Origin: Haematococcus lacustris | Lineage: Eukaryota > Chlorophyta > Chlorophyceae > Chlamydomonadales > Haematococcaceae | Assembly: GCA_030144725.1 (NCBI GenBank) | Contig: JASKMD010000021.1 | Span: forward strand, 3,914,825 to 3,978,824 | DNA length: 64,000 nucleotides | Direction of reading: 5' to 3' | In this document: one piece after another, positions 1 to 13,504 of the stretch | How positions within the stretch are numbered: position 1 is the stretch's first letter | Layout: each line of letters opens with the position of its first letter | Program-made: the position numbers and the translations under genes | Notes under the pieces: model-generated | What the model saw: only the letters and a program-made list of their open reading frames with translations | Databases searched by the model: none | Told to the model about the DNA's origin: nothing

Positions 1-115
1 TGCCAACATGGCAGCAGCAGCAGTGCAGCAGCAGCAGTGCAGCAGCAGCAGTAGCGCATCAGCAGCAGTAGCGCATCAGCAGCAGCAGCAGCGCACCAGC
101 AGCAGCAGCAGCGCA

Positions 116-194
<79 letters not shown>

Positions 195-404
195 ACCTAC
201 CTGCCTGCCTGCTCGCCTGCCTGCCTGCCTGCCTGCTCGCCTGCTCGCCTGCCTGCCTGCCTGTCTGTATGCCAACATGGCAGCAGCAGCAGTGCAGCAG
301 CAGCAGTGCAGCAGCAGCAGCAGCGCATCAGCAGCAGCAGCAGTAGCGCATCAGCAGCAGCAGCAGCGCACCAGCAGCAGCAGCAGCGCATCAGCAGCAG
401 CGCA

Positions 405-459
<55 letters not shown>

Positions 460-663
460 ACCTGCCTGCCTGCCTTCTTGCCTGCCTGCCTGCCTGCCTG
501 CCTGCCTGCTCGCCTGCTCGCCTGCCTGCCTGCCTGTCTGTATGCCAACATGGCAGCAGCAGCAGTGCAGCAGCAGCAGTGCAGCAGCAGCAGCAGCGCA
601 TCAGCAGCAGCAGCAGTAGCGCATCAGCAGCAGCAGCAGCGCACCAGCAGCAGCAGCAGCGCA

Positions 664-721
<58 letters not shown>

Positions 722-915
722 TACCTGCCTGCCCATGCCTGCCTGCCTGCCTGCCTGCTCGCCTGCTCGCCTGCCTGCCTGCCTGTCTGTATGCCAACAT
801 GGCAGCAGCAGCAGTGCAGCAGCAGCAGTGCAGCAGCAGCAGCAGCGCATCAGCAGCAGCAGCAGTAGCGCATCAGCAGCAGCAGCAGCAGCGCACCAGC
901 AGCAGCAGCAGCGCA

Positions 916-950
<35 letters not shown>

Positions 951-1395
951 ACCTGCCTGCCTGCTCGCCTGCCTGCCTGCCTGCCTGCCTGCCTGCTCGC
1001 CTGCCTGCCTGCCTGTCTGTATGCCAACATGGCGGCAGCAGCAGTGCAGCAGCAGCAGTGCAGCAACAGCAGCAGCGCATCAGCAGCAGCAGCAGTAGCG
1101 CATCAGCAGCAGCAGCAGCGCATCAGCAGCAGCAGCAGCGCACCTGCCTGCCTGCCTGCCTGCCTGCCTGCCCGCCTGCCTGCCTGCCTACCTGCCTGCC
1201 TGCTCGCCTGCCTGCCTGCCTGCCTGCTCGCCTGCTCGCCTGCCTGCCTGCCTGTCTGTATGCCAACATGGCAGCAGCAGCAGTGCAGCAGCAGCAGTGC
1301 AGCAGCAGCAGCAGCGCATCAGCAGCAGCAGCAGTAGCGCATCAGCAGCAGCAGCAGCGCATCAGCAGCAGCAGCAGCGCATCAGCAGCAGCGCA

Positions 1396-1427
<32 letters not shown>
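1..1427. repeat. compound TGCC/CAG minisatellite, six higher-order units
   Basis: Six imperfect units of about 230-273 bp begin at about 1, 270, 543, 792, 1022 and 1261, each opening with TGCCAACATGGC. A unit has a CAG/GCA-rich half, then a (TGCC)n half with TGCTCGCC interruptions, and closes with TGCCTGTCTGTA. Every frame is open because the repeats rarely make stops, so the Gln/Ser/Ala and Leu-Pro-Ala-Cys reading frames are not evidence of a gene. Confidence 0.93.
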
Positions 1428-2296
1428 CCCGCTGCGGCCCCACCTCATGCCCGCTGCGGCCCCACCCCCTGCCCGCTGCGGCCCCACTTCCTGCCCGCTG
1501 CGGCCCCACCCCCTTACTGCTGCGGCCCCACCTCATGCCCGCTGCAGCCCCACCCCCTGCCCGCTGCTGCCCTACCTCATGCCCGCTGCGGCCCCACCCC
1601 CTGCTCGCTGCTGTCCCACCTCATGCCGGCTGTGGCCCCACCTCATGCCCGCTGCGGCCCCACCCCCTGCCCGCTGCGACCCCTCCCCGTGCCGGCTGCG
1701 GCCCCACCCCCTGCCCGCTGCGGCCCCACCCCCTGCCCGCTGCGGCCCCACCTCATGCCCACTGCGGCCCCACCCCCTGCCCGCTGCGGCCCCACTTCCT
1801 GCCCGCTGCGGCCCCACCCCATGCCCGCTGCGGCCGCACCCCATGCCCTCAGCTGCTCCACCCCATGCCCGCTGCTGCCTTACACCATGTCTGCTACGGC
1901 TGCACCCCATGCCCGCTGAGGCCCCACCCCCTGCCCGCTGAGGCCCCACCCCATGTCCGCTGCGGCTGCACCCCATGCCCGCTGCTGCCCCACCCCATGC
2001 CCCCTGAGGCCCCACCCCCTGCCCGCTGCTGCCCCACCCCATGCCCGCTGAGGCCCCACCCCCTGCCCGCTGCTGCCCCACCCCATGTCTGCTGCGGCTG
2101 CACCCCATGCCCGCTGCTGCCCCACCACATGGCCGCTGCGGCCGCACCCCCTGCCCGCTCTGCTCCACCCCATGCCTGCTATGGCACCACTGCCAGCCCG
2201 CTGCTGCCCCACCTCATGCCCGCTGCGGCCGCGCCCCCTGCCCGCTGCGGCCCCACCACATGCCAGCTGCTGCCCCACCACATGTCAGCACATGTC
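1428..2296. repeat. 22-bp GC-rich minisatellite
   Basis: Tandem copies of a unit close to CCCGCTGCGGCCCCACCCCCTG, alternating with CCTCATG and CCCCATG variants. It starts directly after the preceding TGCC tract and decays near 2290. Open frames on both strands are repeat artefacts. Confidence 0.9.
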
Positions 2297-2810
2297 TAAC
2301 CCCACCGCTGCACCACTCTGGTAACCTTCCTATGGTCCACTTGGTTTAACTGTGTTGTGATGTGCCATAACCGCTATGTCCTATGCATGTGCATGTGTGC
2401 ATGCAGGTCCCAACACCGCCCTGACAGGGGCTGGAGAGCTGCAGGCAGTGCTGCTAGTGCACCAGCACCCCATCACCTGTCCTGAAACGCAAGTCCATCA
2501 CCAGTCCTGACACCATCAACTTTAGGCACAGTGTGTTGCCGTATGGAAGCAGCTTTGCCCTGGTGGGTGCTCGTTGCCTCAGCTGCCCATACGAAGCACA
2601 AGCCAGGCACCCGAAGTTGTTGCTGCACCCACCTGGCTGGGAGTTGGATACCCTAGAGCGCACTTTTGCACTGCCCACTATCAGGACCTATCTTGCTGCC
2701 ATATGTCATGACATGAGTATGAATGTTGTGTGATCATGGTGTTGCGTAGGTTGCCAGCAAAGCTAATGGACCAGTGGACGTCACCATTGATGGGTCAATT
2801 GCACAACGCA
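2297..2810. other. unique sequence without a recognised gene
   Basis: Moderate-GC sequence between two repeat blocks. The reading frames are short (75 codons or fewer) and I see no recognisable domain or splice structure. Confidence 0.5.
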
Positions 2811-3195
2811 CTCGTACAAAGTAGTGTATAGTTGGCTTGCAAAACTTGGTAGTTAACGCCTAACGTTTGGTATGTAGGGTGTTGTGACTTAGAGGAGGAC
2901 GAGACTCCCTTGGGGCCACAGTGCTCAAGATTGTCAGCCCTTGTGATGCTGTGAAATCACTCGTACAAATTAGTTCATGGCTGGCTTCGAAACATGGGAG
3001 TTAATGCAATCCGAGCCAACTTGGGAGTTCAAGCTTGTAACCCGGTACGTAGTCTATTGTAACCTAGAAAACAACAAAACTTCCTTGGGCCCAAGTGTAA
3101 TTCTCAAAAGGTGATGAGTTGTTAGACAAGGTGCCAGGCTGTGATCCTAATTTTTGCTAAGGGAGATGGTACCGAGTGACCAAAGCGAGCTCTCA
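2811..3195 (-). repeat. dispersed ~270-bp repeat, two copies (inverted orientation)
   Basis: Read on the minus strand, about 2960-3190 resembles the sequences at 7961-8230 and 9451-9717. Shared landmarks in order are CTCCCTTAGC, a purine-rich ATCAGGATCACAGCC-like segment, CACTTTGGCCCAA, AGTCT, a GGGTCACAGCA-like segment and AAGCCAGCCA. A second, shorter copy lies at about 2811-2960. No coding potential is seen, so this is a dispersed non-coding repeat of unknown class. Confidence 0.65.
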
Positions 3196-3364
3196 TGAAA
3201 TATGGATATAAACGATTGTAAAGGATGCATTCAGCTTCCCAACCTAATAGGTAGCATGCAAATAGTCCCAGCCAGTGATGACTTATGGTTCTTCATGTGT
3301 ATGCCTCGAGATACCTTGCACGGGATACCTCGCATGGGTTCCCCCGCACAGGGTACTTCGCACG

Positions 3365-6028
<2,664 letters not shown>

Positions 6029-6173
6029 GAACCAACGATGGGCGCGGCATGACGAACGGCCAAGCGGCCAAGCGGTCAAGCGGACGGCGCGGTCAAGCGG
6101 ACGAGAGGCGCAGAGGCATCATCCCAAACCCCTTTGAAAATGATTTAACACTAAGGTGGGTTTAGTCACACAC
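6029..6173. other. short unique segment between satellite and telomere-type array
   Basis: Contains a few GCGGCCAAGCGG/GGTCAAGCGG direct repeats and then AT-richer sequence up to the TTAGGG tract. No gene seen. Confidence 0.5.
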
Positions 6174-6335
6174 GGGTTAGGGTTAGGGTTAGGGTTAGGG
6201 TTAGGGTTAGGGTTAGGGTTAGGGTTAGGGTTAGGGTTAGGGTTAGGGTTAGGGTTAGGGTTAGGGTTAGGGTTAGGGTTAGGGTTAGGGTTAGGGTTAG
6301 GGTTAGGGTTAGGGTTAGGGTTAGGGTTAGGGTTA
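6174..6335 (+). repeat. TTAGGG telomere-type array (27 copies)
   Basis: 162 bp of perfect GGGTTA repeats. The G-rich strand runs left to right, so as a telomere it would cap a chromosome lying to the left, in agreement with the satellite-rich, subtelomere-like DNA at 1-6170. Only about 57 bp of other sequence separates it from a 500-N scaffold gap. It may be an interstitial telomeric repeat or a chromosome end wrongly joined to another contig. Confidence 0.9.
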
Positions 6336-6392
6336 CTAACATTGTGTTACGGGTCCTCGGAGGGGTCGCCTAAGGAACTGGCGGGACATAGA

Positions 6393-6892
6393 NNNNNNNN
6401 NNNNNNNNNNNNNNNNNNNNNNNNNNNNNNNNNNNNNNNNNNNNNNNNNNNNNNNNNNNNNNNNNNNNNNNNNNNNNNNNNNNNNNNNNNNNNNNNNNNN
6501 NNNNNNNNNNNNNNNNNNNNNNNNNNNNNNNNNNNNNNNNNNNNNNNNNNNNNNNNNNNNNNNNNNNNNNNNNNNNNNNNNNNNNNNNNNNNNNNNNNNN
6601 NNNNNNNNNNNNNNNNNNNNNNNNNNNNNNNNNNNNNNNNNNNNNNNNNNNNNNNNNNNNNNNNNNNNNNNNNNNNNNNNNNNNNNNNNNNNNNNNNNNN
6701 NNNNNNNNNNNNNNNNNNNNNNNNNNNNNNNNNNNNNNNNNNNNNNNNNNNNNNNNNNNNNNNNNNNNNNNNNNNNNNNNNNNNNNNNNNNNNNNNNNNN
6801 NNNNNNNNNNNNNNNNNNNNNNNNNNNNNNNNNNNNNNNNNNNNNNNNNNNNNNNNNNNNNNNNNNNNNNNNNNNNNNNNNNNNNNNNNNNN
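6393..6892. other. assembly gap, exactly 500 N
   Basis: Exactly 500 N, the same length as the gap at 36086-36585, so this is a placeholder of unknown real size and not measured sequence. Confidence 0.99.
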
Positions 6893-7960
6893 GAGTGGAG
6901 TGGAGGGGAGGGGAGAGGGAGGGGAGGGGGCCTGTTGCTCCTTGCTGCCGCTCTGGCTGCTGAGCTGACCATCACACCTGCAGCAAACAAGGGGCGTGCT
7001 AGGATGAGGAGGAGGCCACTGATGAGGAGGAGGCCACTGATGGGGAGGGTTAGGCTGGGTACAAGGGGTCACTTATGTGCGTGGGGCTAGCCACTCACTG
7101 CTTGCTCCATGCGGTCCCTTGATCATTCCTTAGGGGGAGGGAGAGGGGGAGTGGGGGATCAGGCAGGTGGTGGTGGGCAGTGTGGTAGGGAGGAGGGAGG
7201 AGGGAAGAGGGAGGAGGGAAGAGCGAGGAGGGAGGAGGGTACGCTTTAACTCTTGTCCGCCGCCCTGGCTGCCGCTACTTGTTGCCGTTGTGGTTGCTGC
7301 TTCTGGCTGATGGAAGGTGCCACTGCGCCTTGGCACCGAACCTGCTCAAGCAACACATGGCACATGACACATGCCACGCTCCAACCTCGCGGTCGCACCT
7401 TAGAATCGCATCTATGCATCGCACCTTTGCAAGCTACCTTTGTGCCGTTCGCCCTCAACTCTGGGCTTGATCACAAATACCCTATTCCTTTCGCTGATCG
7501 CTAATGGCTGCGAGACCGAGCTGCATGCTGGCCTCTTGGCTGATGACTGATGGCTGCGAAGGCTAGCTGGCCCGCATTTCATGGCCGGCTGTGAGGCTGC
7601 GCATTTGGGCGCTGTTGATGTCGCTGCTGCTGAGTTTGGGATGGACGTGTCGCGTGTTGCGTGTTGCTGCATTACTGCGGGCTTTGCGAGGTCGACATGG
7701 TTTCCTCTCATGGCGCCTCGCGACCTCATGGCACACCAACGGCATGCTTGGTGGCAGCTAGCGCAGATCCCAATACCAAGCCCGTCAGTTTTCGCGCTCT
7801 TGCATGCAAAACACATGCAGAAAGCGGGGTTGGCGAAACCCTGCACAGCGTCTTTGAATCACTTAGGAGAAATCAACACAAGGAACGAAACCCTGCACAA
7901 GGTCTGACTTAGAAAAAGTCCATGCTTTGATCGAAACCCTGCACTAGGTTAGCAACTTGA
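6893..7960. other. non-coding; purine-rich GGGAGG tract at about 7130-7245
   Basis: The left part is GGAGG/GGGAGA-rich (6897-6930, 7130-7245). The rest (7250-7960) is moderate-GC with short overlapping open frames on both strands (up to 144 codons) that show no domain. No gene is called. Confidence 0.5.
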
Positions 7961-8230
7961 CTTTGCACATGCTACCTACTAGGTTGTGCTTCTATTCTGA
8001 TGCCTGACAACTCCTCATACTCAGAAGTTTTAAAAAGTCACTTCAGTCAGTAAGCACCATCTCCCTTAGCCAAATTCGGGGTGAGAACCAGGCTGATGGT
8101 CCAGCAGCTCCGCAATGACCAAGAATTTCACTTTGGCCCAAGAGAGTCTTCTCCTCCACTAGGTCACAGCAGCCTACATGCCAAGTCTCAGACCTCAACT
8201 CGCAAGTTTGCCGAGCCAGCCAGCCCCTGT
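7961..8230 (+). repeat. dispersed ~270-bp repeat, copy
   Basis: Matches 9451-9717 in order along its length: a CTACCTACTAGGTTG-like start, CTCATACTCA, CTCCCTTAGCC, ACTTTGGCCCAA, AAGTCTCAGACCT and GCCAGCCAG. Inverted relatives lie at 2811-3195. It directly abuts the AGGACCCTG arrays. Confidence 0.75.
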
Positions 8231-8338
8231 GGGCCAGGACCCTGTGGTGTGGTGCCAGGACCCTGTGGGTATGGTGCCAGGACCCTGTGGGAGTGGTGCC
8301 AGGACCCTGTGTGCCAGAACCCTGTGGGTGTGCGGCAG
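8231..8338. repeat. degenerate AGGACCCTGTG repeats
   Basis: Five or six copies of a roughly 21-bp unit related to CCAGGACCCTGTGGGTATGG. They lead into the homogeneous 44-bp array to the right. Confidence 0.75.
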
Positions 8339-8795
8339 AACCCTGTAGCCAAACGTCGCAGGACCCTGTAGGCGTGCGGCAGGACCCTGTAGCCAAACGT
8401 CGCAGGACCCTGTAGGCGTGCGGCAGGACCCTGTAGCCAAACGTCGCAGGACCCTGTAGGCGTGCGGCAGGACCCTGTAGCCAAACGTCGCAGGACCCTG
8501 TAGGCGTGCGGCAGGACCCTGTAGCCAAACGTCGCAGGACCCTGTAGGCGTGCGGCAGGACCCTGTAGCCAAACGTCGCAGGACCCTGTAGGCGTGCGGC
8601 AGCACCCTGTAGCCAAACGTCGCAGGACCCTGTAGGCGTGCGGCAGGACCCTGTAGCCAAACGTCGCAGGACCCTGTAGGCGTGCGGCAGGACCCTGTAG
8701 CCAAACGTCGCAGGACCCTGTAGGCGTGCGGCAGGACCCTGTAGCCAAACGTCGCAGGACCCTGTAGGCGTGCGGCAGAACCCTGTAGACGTGTG
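8339..8795. repeat. 44-bp tandem repeat array, about 10 copies
   Basis: Each unit joins a 23-bp half (AGGACCCTGTAGCCAAACGT plus CGC) to a 21-bp half (AGGACCCTGTAGGCGTGCGG plus C). Copies are almost identical (one G-to-C change near 8603), implying recent homogenisation. Confidence 0.93.
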
Positions 8796-9180
8796 TCGCA
8801 GGACCCTGTGATGTGGTGCCCGGACCCTGTGGTGTGGTGCCAGGACCCTGTGTGCCAGGACCCTGTGGTGTGGTGCCAGGACCCTGTGGTGTCTGGACCC
8901 TGTGGTGTGGTGCTAGGACCCTGTAGGCCAGGACCCTGTGGTGTGGTGCCAGAACCCTGTAGGCCAAGACCTGGTGGTATGGTGCCAGGACCCTGTGGTG
9001 TGGTGCCAGAACCCTGTAGGCCAGGACCCTGTGGTGAGGTGCCAGGACCCTGTGGTGTGGTGCCCGGACCCTGTGGTGTGGTGCCAGGACCCTGTAAGCC
9101 AGGACCCTGTGGTGTGGTGCCAGGACCCTGTGAGCCACAACCCTGTGGTGAGGTACCAGGACCCTGTGGAGAAAGACACA
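8796..9180. repeat. 21-bp AGGACCCTGTGGTGTGGTGC array
   Basis: About 17 diverged copies of a 21-bp unit sharing the AGGACCCTG core with the 44-bp array, with variants such as CCCGGACCCTG and CAGAACCCTG. Confidence 0.9.
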
Positions 9181-9450
9181 CATCGTAGGACCCTGTACAG
9201 GGTCCTGGCACACATGGTCGAAAGCATCCAAACGGGGTCAACATGACCAACCACCGGCTATGTAGGAATCCTAACTGGGTTCTATCACATAGGGATGCAA
9301 AGAATGATTATAATATCAACACTCATAGGGTACACAGGACCCTGTACAGGGTCGGCAGGACCCTGTACCGGGTCCTACGACCATGATGACGCTAGGAACC
9401 TGTACAGGGTCCTAGGACACGGGCCATAGCTCATCACTGGCTGAGACTTT
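9181..9450. repeat. palindromic AGGACCCTG...CAGGGTCCT units
   Basis: A perfect 20-bp palindrome, AGGACCCTGTACAGGGTCCT, occupies 9187-9206. Near-palindromic relatives recur at about 9340-9415. Moderate-GC sequence separates them. Confidence 0.8.
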
Positions 9451-9717
9451 TTGCATGCCACCTACTAGGTTGGGCAGCTGTAACCACCCTCTACAACCTC
9501 TCATACTCATATTTCATGAAAAGTGACTTTGGTCACACGGTGCCAACTCCCTTAGCCAAAATCAGGATCACAGCCCCACACCTGGCCCAGCAACTCGACA
9601 CCGAGTGTGAATTACACTTTGGCCCAAAAGAGTCTTGTCATCCCCTGGGTCACAGCAACCCACATACCAAGTCTCAGACCTGAACTCTTAGGTTTTTCAA
9701 GCCAGCCAGGCCTTAAT
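9451..9717 (+). repeat. dispersed ~270-bp repeat, copy
   Basis: Second direct copy of the 7961-8230 repeat, again immediately beside AGGACCCTG palindromes. The recurring juxtaposition suggests that the dispersed repeat and the palindromes spread or duplicate as a unit. Confidence 0.75.
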
Positions 9718-10425
9718 TTGCACGAGTGCTGCGCAGGGTCCTACGACCATGGTGACGCTAGGACCCTGCGTAGGGTCCTACAGACCCTGCGCAGGGTCCT
9801 GGAAACCCTGTGCAGGGTCCTGCTGACCCTGTGTGCCAGGACCCTGCGCAGGGTCCTACGACCATGGTGACGCTAGGACCCTGCGCAGGGTCCTGAAAAC
9901 CCTGCGCAGGGTCCTGCTGACCCTGTGTGCCAGGACCCTGCGCAGGGTCCTACGACCATGGTTAGAATTAAAATTAAATATTAGAACAACTATTTTGTAG
10001 TTTATTGTTAACATTACATGTATTTAATATTGAAAAGGCGCTAGGACCCTGCGCAGGGTCCTGCTGACCCTGTGTGCCAGGACCCTGCGCAGGGTCCTAC
10101 GACCATGGTGACGCTAGGACCCTGCGCAGGGTCCTGAAAACCCTGCGCAGAGTCCTGCGGACCCTGTGTGCCAGGACCCTGCGCAGGGTCCTACGACCAT
10201 GGTTAGAATTAAAATTAAATATTAGAACAACTTTTTTGAATTTTATTTTTAACATTACATGTATTTAATATTTAAAAGGCGCTAGGACCCTGCGCAGGGT
10301 CCTGAAAACCCTGTGCAGGGTCCTGGTGACCCTGTGCAGGGTCCTGGCGCTCTGGCCTTCTGCAGGGTCCTACTGACCCTTTGTAGGGTCATACTGACCC
10401 TGTGAAGGGTCTTGCTGACTGGCAC
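9718..10425. repeat. palindrome cluster with a 241-bp tandem duplication
   Basis: More than ten copies of the 20-bp palindrome AGGACCCTGCGCAGGGTCCT or close variants, for example at 9838-9857 and 9875-9894. The block 9822-10062 is duplicated as 10063-10303. Each copy holds an AT-rich insert (about 9960-10035 and 10201-10278, with TTAAAATTAAATATTAG) that is out of character with the GC-rich surroundings. Confidence 0.85.
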
Positions 10426-12590
10426 AGGTCGGTGGCATCTGGATGAAAGCCATGATGGAAAATTTCAAAAAAGCCAGCAACATGGCATGCAACCTCGCAG
10501 CCTTCTTGTCACCTAGCCAACTTGCAACGTCCCTGCTCTACAACACGCCTAGCACAAACGCGATGTACGTGCTCTACATTGCGACATCTCGTACTGCCAA
10601 GTCGATGAACAACGCCGAAGGTGCGTCTCTAGCTAGTAGCGACTTCCAATTGCAATGAGTCAGCTCCACGCATTCAGAGCCTCGTAACTCAGCTCGCAGC
10701 CAGGCCCGAAACTATGCTCGCTTCCAGTCACATCGCACCTAGCTAGCTAGCTCAGACACGCAACTTAGCCGCAACTTAGCCTAGCCAGCAGTGCAGCCCC
10801 AGCCACTTCCCCTACCATGAGGCAGCCAACCCGGATGCTAGGCATACAACCATCTACGTCGCTAGCTCAGCCACGGAGTCCAGCTAGTTCACCAGCATCG
10901 CAGCCATCCACACAACCTCGCATTCTCGAAACGTTACAGCCACGCAGCAACGCAAAAAGGCAACGTAGCAAGCCTAGCCACACAGCGACACACAACGAGC
11001 GAGCCTCGCCGTCAGCCATGCAAACATCCATGCGCATTTGTCAAGGTGAGTGCCTATCCCTCTGCAAGTATGTGGCACCGCTTAACATCTGGCATGCCTT
11101 TTGAGCTGCTGCAAGATTGATGGTTTGACCCTTCCCCTTTGCCACCACCACCTCCCAGGCCGTCGTCGCACCTTGCCCCACTCCCTATCCTTCCTTGCAG
11201 CCTGGAGCAACCTCCTCCTTCCCTCCCTCCTTCCCTCCCTCCCTCCCTCCCTCCCTCCCTCCCTCCCTCCCTCACGCCCTTCCTCGCGCCCTCCCTCACG
11301 CCCTCCCTCCCTCTACATGTCTCTACAGGTGGCTACAGGTCCCCTTACCTTACTGCCCTATCATTCCCCTTCCCTTCCCACTCGCCCTTGACCTCACCCT
11401 CACCCTCACCCTCACCCTCACCTTGGCAGGTGAGTAAGCATGCATGTTGTGGTTCGTATTGTCTTGCATTGGGGAGCTTGTGCTGGGTTGCATCAGAGAA
11501 GCCACCAGCAAGGATACGACAAGGTTTGAGCGCTTGGACACCGGTGAGTGCACATGCTCTGGTGGTGTCAGCCTAGCCTGCCCATTTCTCGTCATGCATG
11601 TCCTTATTCATCTGCTTGCTGGCTTATGTTTGCTTGCAGTTGTTGACAGCTGGAGCATGACAGGTGTAACATGGCTTGGTGATTGCAAGCAAGGCGGTAG
11701 CGGCGTGACATGGAGGGGGGCATGGAGCATAGCTGTAAGTGGCCAGTCCCTGCACATGAGTTGTCACCAATGCCAAGCCTAATTGCAAGGATGCCTCTTG
11801 CTGCCGCAGGTCTGATGGTCACACTGCTGCCCCTTGACCCCTTCTCCCTTCCCCCTTCCCTGCCCAATCCCACCACCACCACTTCCGAGTCTGCCACCTA
11901 CCTACCCTCCTCCCATCCTCCTCCTCCCTTCCTCCCCTCCTCCCCTCCTTCCCTCCTTCCCTCCTCCCCTCCTCCCCTCCCCTCTCCTCTCCCCCACCCC
12001 CTGGCACCCAGCAGCCCTTGGCGTAGCAGCCTGGAGCGGGCAGCCTGGAGCGGGCAGCCTGGAGCGAGCAGCCTAGAGCGGGCAGCCTGAAGCGGGCAGC
12101 CTGGAGCGGGCAACCTGGAGCCAAGCCTAGCCCAGCCTAGCCTAGCCTAGCCCAGCCTAGCCTAGATCAACCTGATTTGGTGCCATGGGGCATAGGCAGC
12201 AAGGCAAAGTGCTTAGCAGTCCCGTGATGAGGGGTTAGCCCATAGCAATGAAATGCATCCAATCCTTGTGGTTGTGCACATCGCATAGGTTGTGAGTAAG
12301 GCATGAGTCGTTGTGTTGTTGTTGTTGTTGCAGTGGTATTGTGTTGTGGTGTTGTGTGGTGTGGCCATCTGGCATCAATGCATGTGCTTAGCATCAGCAA
12401 TACATGTCGTTTGTAGTGGTGTTGCATACGTTGTACCATAAGACATGACATGGCAGGTTTGCGCGTGCAAGGTGAATGTCATGATGGCTTAGATGACATG
12501 CACGTGAGCAACAAGAGGGAGAGTGCATGAGGGGTAATGTTGTAGTAGCAAGTACAAGAATCATGCCATGTTATCAGGTCAGCAGGTCCC
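10426..12590. other. no confident gene; simple repeats
   Basis: Contains CTAGCTAG repeats (about 10738-10760), (CCCT)n at 11215-11310, (CACCCT)n at 11395-11425, C/T-rich tracts at 11840-12000, a GCCTGGAGCGGGCA array at 12025-12120 and an AGCCTAGCC array at 12122-12165. A frame at 10443-10658 ending near a GTGCG could be an exon, but no partner exon or domain is visible. Confidence 0.5.
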
Positions 12591-13036
12591 TGTAAAACTG
12601 CCATCAGAACCCTACACAGGGTCGCCAGGACCCTGCACAGGGTCACCAGGACCCTGCGCAGGGTCACCAGGACCCTGCAAATGGTCAGCAGGACCCTGTA
12701 AAAACTGCCATCAGAACCCTGCACAGGGTCGCCAGGACCCTGCGCCGGGTCACCAGGACCCTACGCAGGGTCACCAGGACCCTGCAAATGGTCAGCAGGA
12801 CCCTGTAAAAACTGCCATCAGAACCCTGCACAGGGTCGGCAGGACCCTGTGCCGGGTTGCAGGACCCTGCAAATGGTCGGCAGGACCCTGCAAATGAGGT
12901 CAGTAGGACCCTGCGCAGGGTCGCTAGGACCCTGCGCAGGGTCGCTAGGACCCTGCAAATGGTCGTCAGGACCCTGCAAATGGCCGATGCGCTAGGACCC
13001 TGCGCAGGGTCGGCAGGACCCTGCGCAGGGTTTTTT
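12590..13036. repeat. AGGACCCTG repeat cluster, second locus
   Basis: Copies of CAGGACCCTGCAAATGGTCA and CAGGACCCTGCGCAGGGTC alternate, with a ~110-bp supra-unit that includes CTGTAAAAACTGCCATCAGA (about 12590, 12692, 12803). It shares the palindromic core with 9.2-10.4 kb but has different flanks. Confidence 0.88.
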
Positions 13037-13499
13037 CGGATTTCAAATGGTTATAACATCGCACGAACTTTGAGTTTTTCAATGACAACAACGGCGTTGA
13101 GTCGGCCTTTCCTGGGGCTATCTGCGGTATGCCTCCCGGGAGAAATGGTCCGGGTGACTTCCGGCCTTAATCGGCGCGAGTGCAATAGGCAGAGATCATA
13201 GCCTTGCAGAGCACCAGCCCTACACGAGTCGTGTTGCAACCTTGTAAAAATGCAGCCAACCCTACACATACAGCCTGCTCCTAGCAGAGTCCCAACATAG
13301 CCTGCCCAACGCAGAGCATCATTATCAACACACGTCCAACACCTTGCTAAAGCATAATTACTTAAGCCCAGGTGCACAAACATAACCAGCCTACTCAAGA
13401 GCTGCTCAATTTCATTTTGCCAGCGACGGCAGCGGCAGCAGCATCGTGACTATGCGCAAGGCGCGGGGGGGTCGGCGGTCGCGGGCCGCCAAAAGGGGT
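13037..13499. other. non-coding flank of the nested retroelements
   Basis: Unique sequence with no supported gene, ending at the CCATG target-site copy (13500-13504) of the Copia element. Confidence 0.5.
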
Positions 13500-13504
13500 C
13501 CATG

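Noticed and set aside
8..2299. Open frames rich in Leu-Pro-Ala-Cys, Gln/Ser and Pro/Ala/Arg
   Set aside because: Products of TGCC, CAG and 22-bp GC repeats, open in several frames at once.
6156..7072. Gly-Leu-rich and X-containing open frames
   Set aside because: They run through TTAGGG repeats and the N-gap.
8339..8795. CRISPR-like regular 44-bp repeats
   Set aside because: The 'spacers' are as conserved as the 'repeats', the context is eukaryotic and no cas genes are present; it is a plain tandem array.
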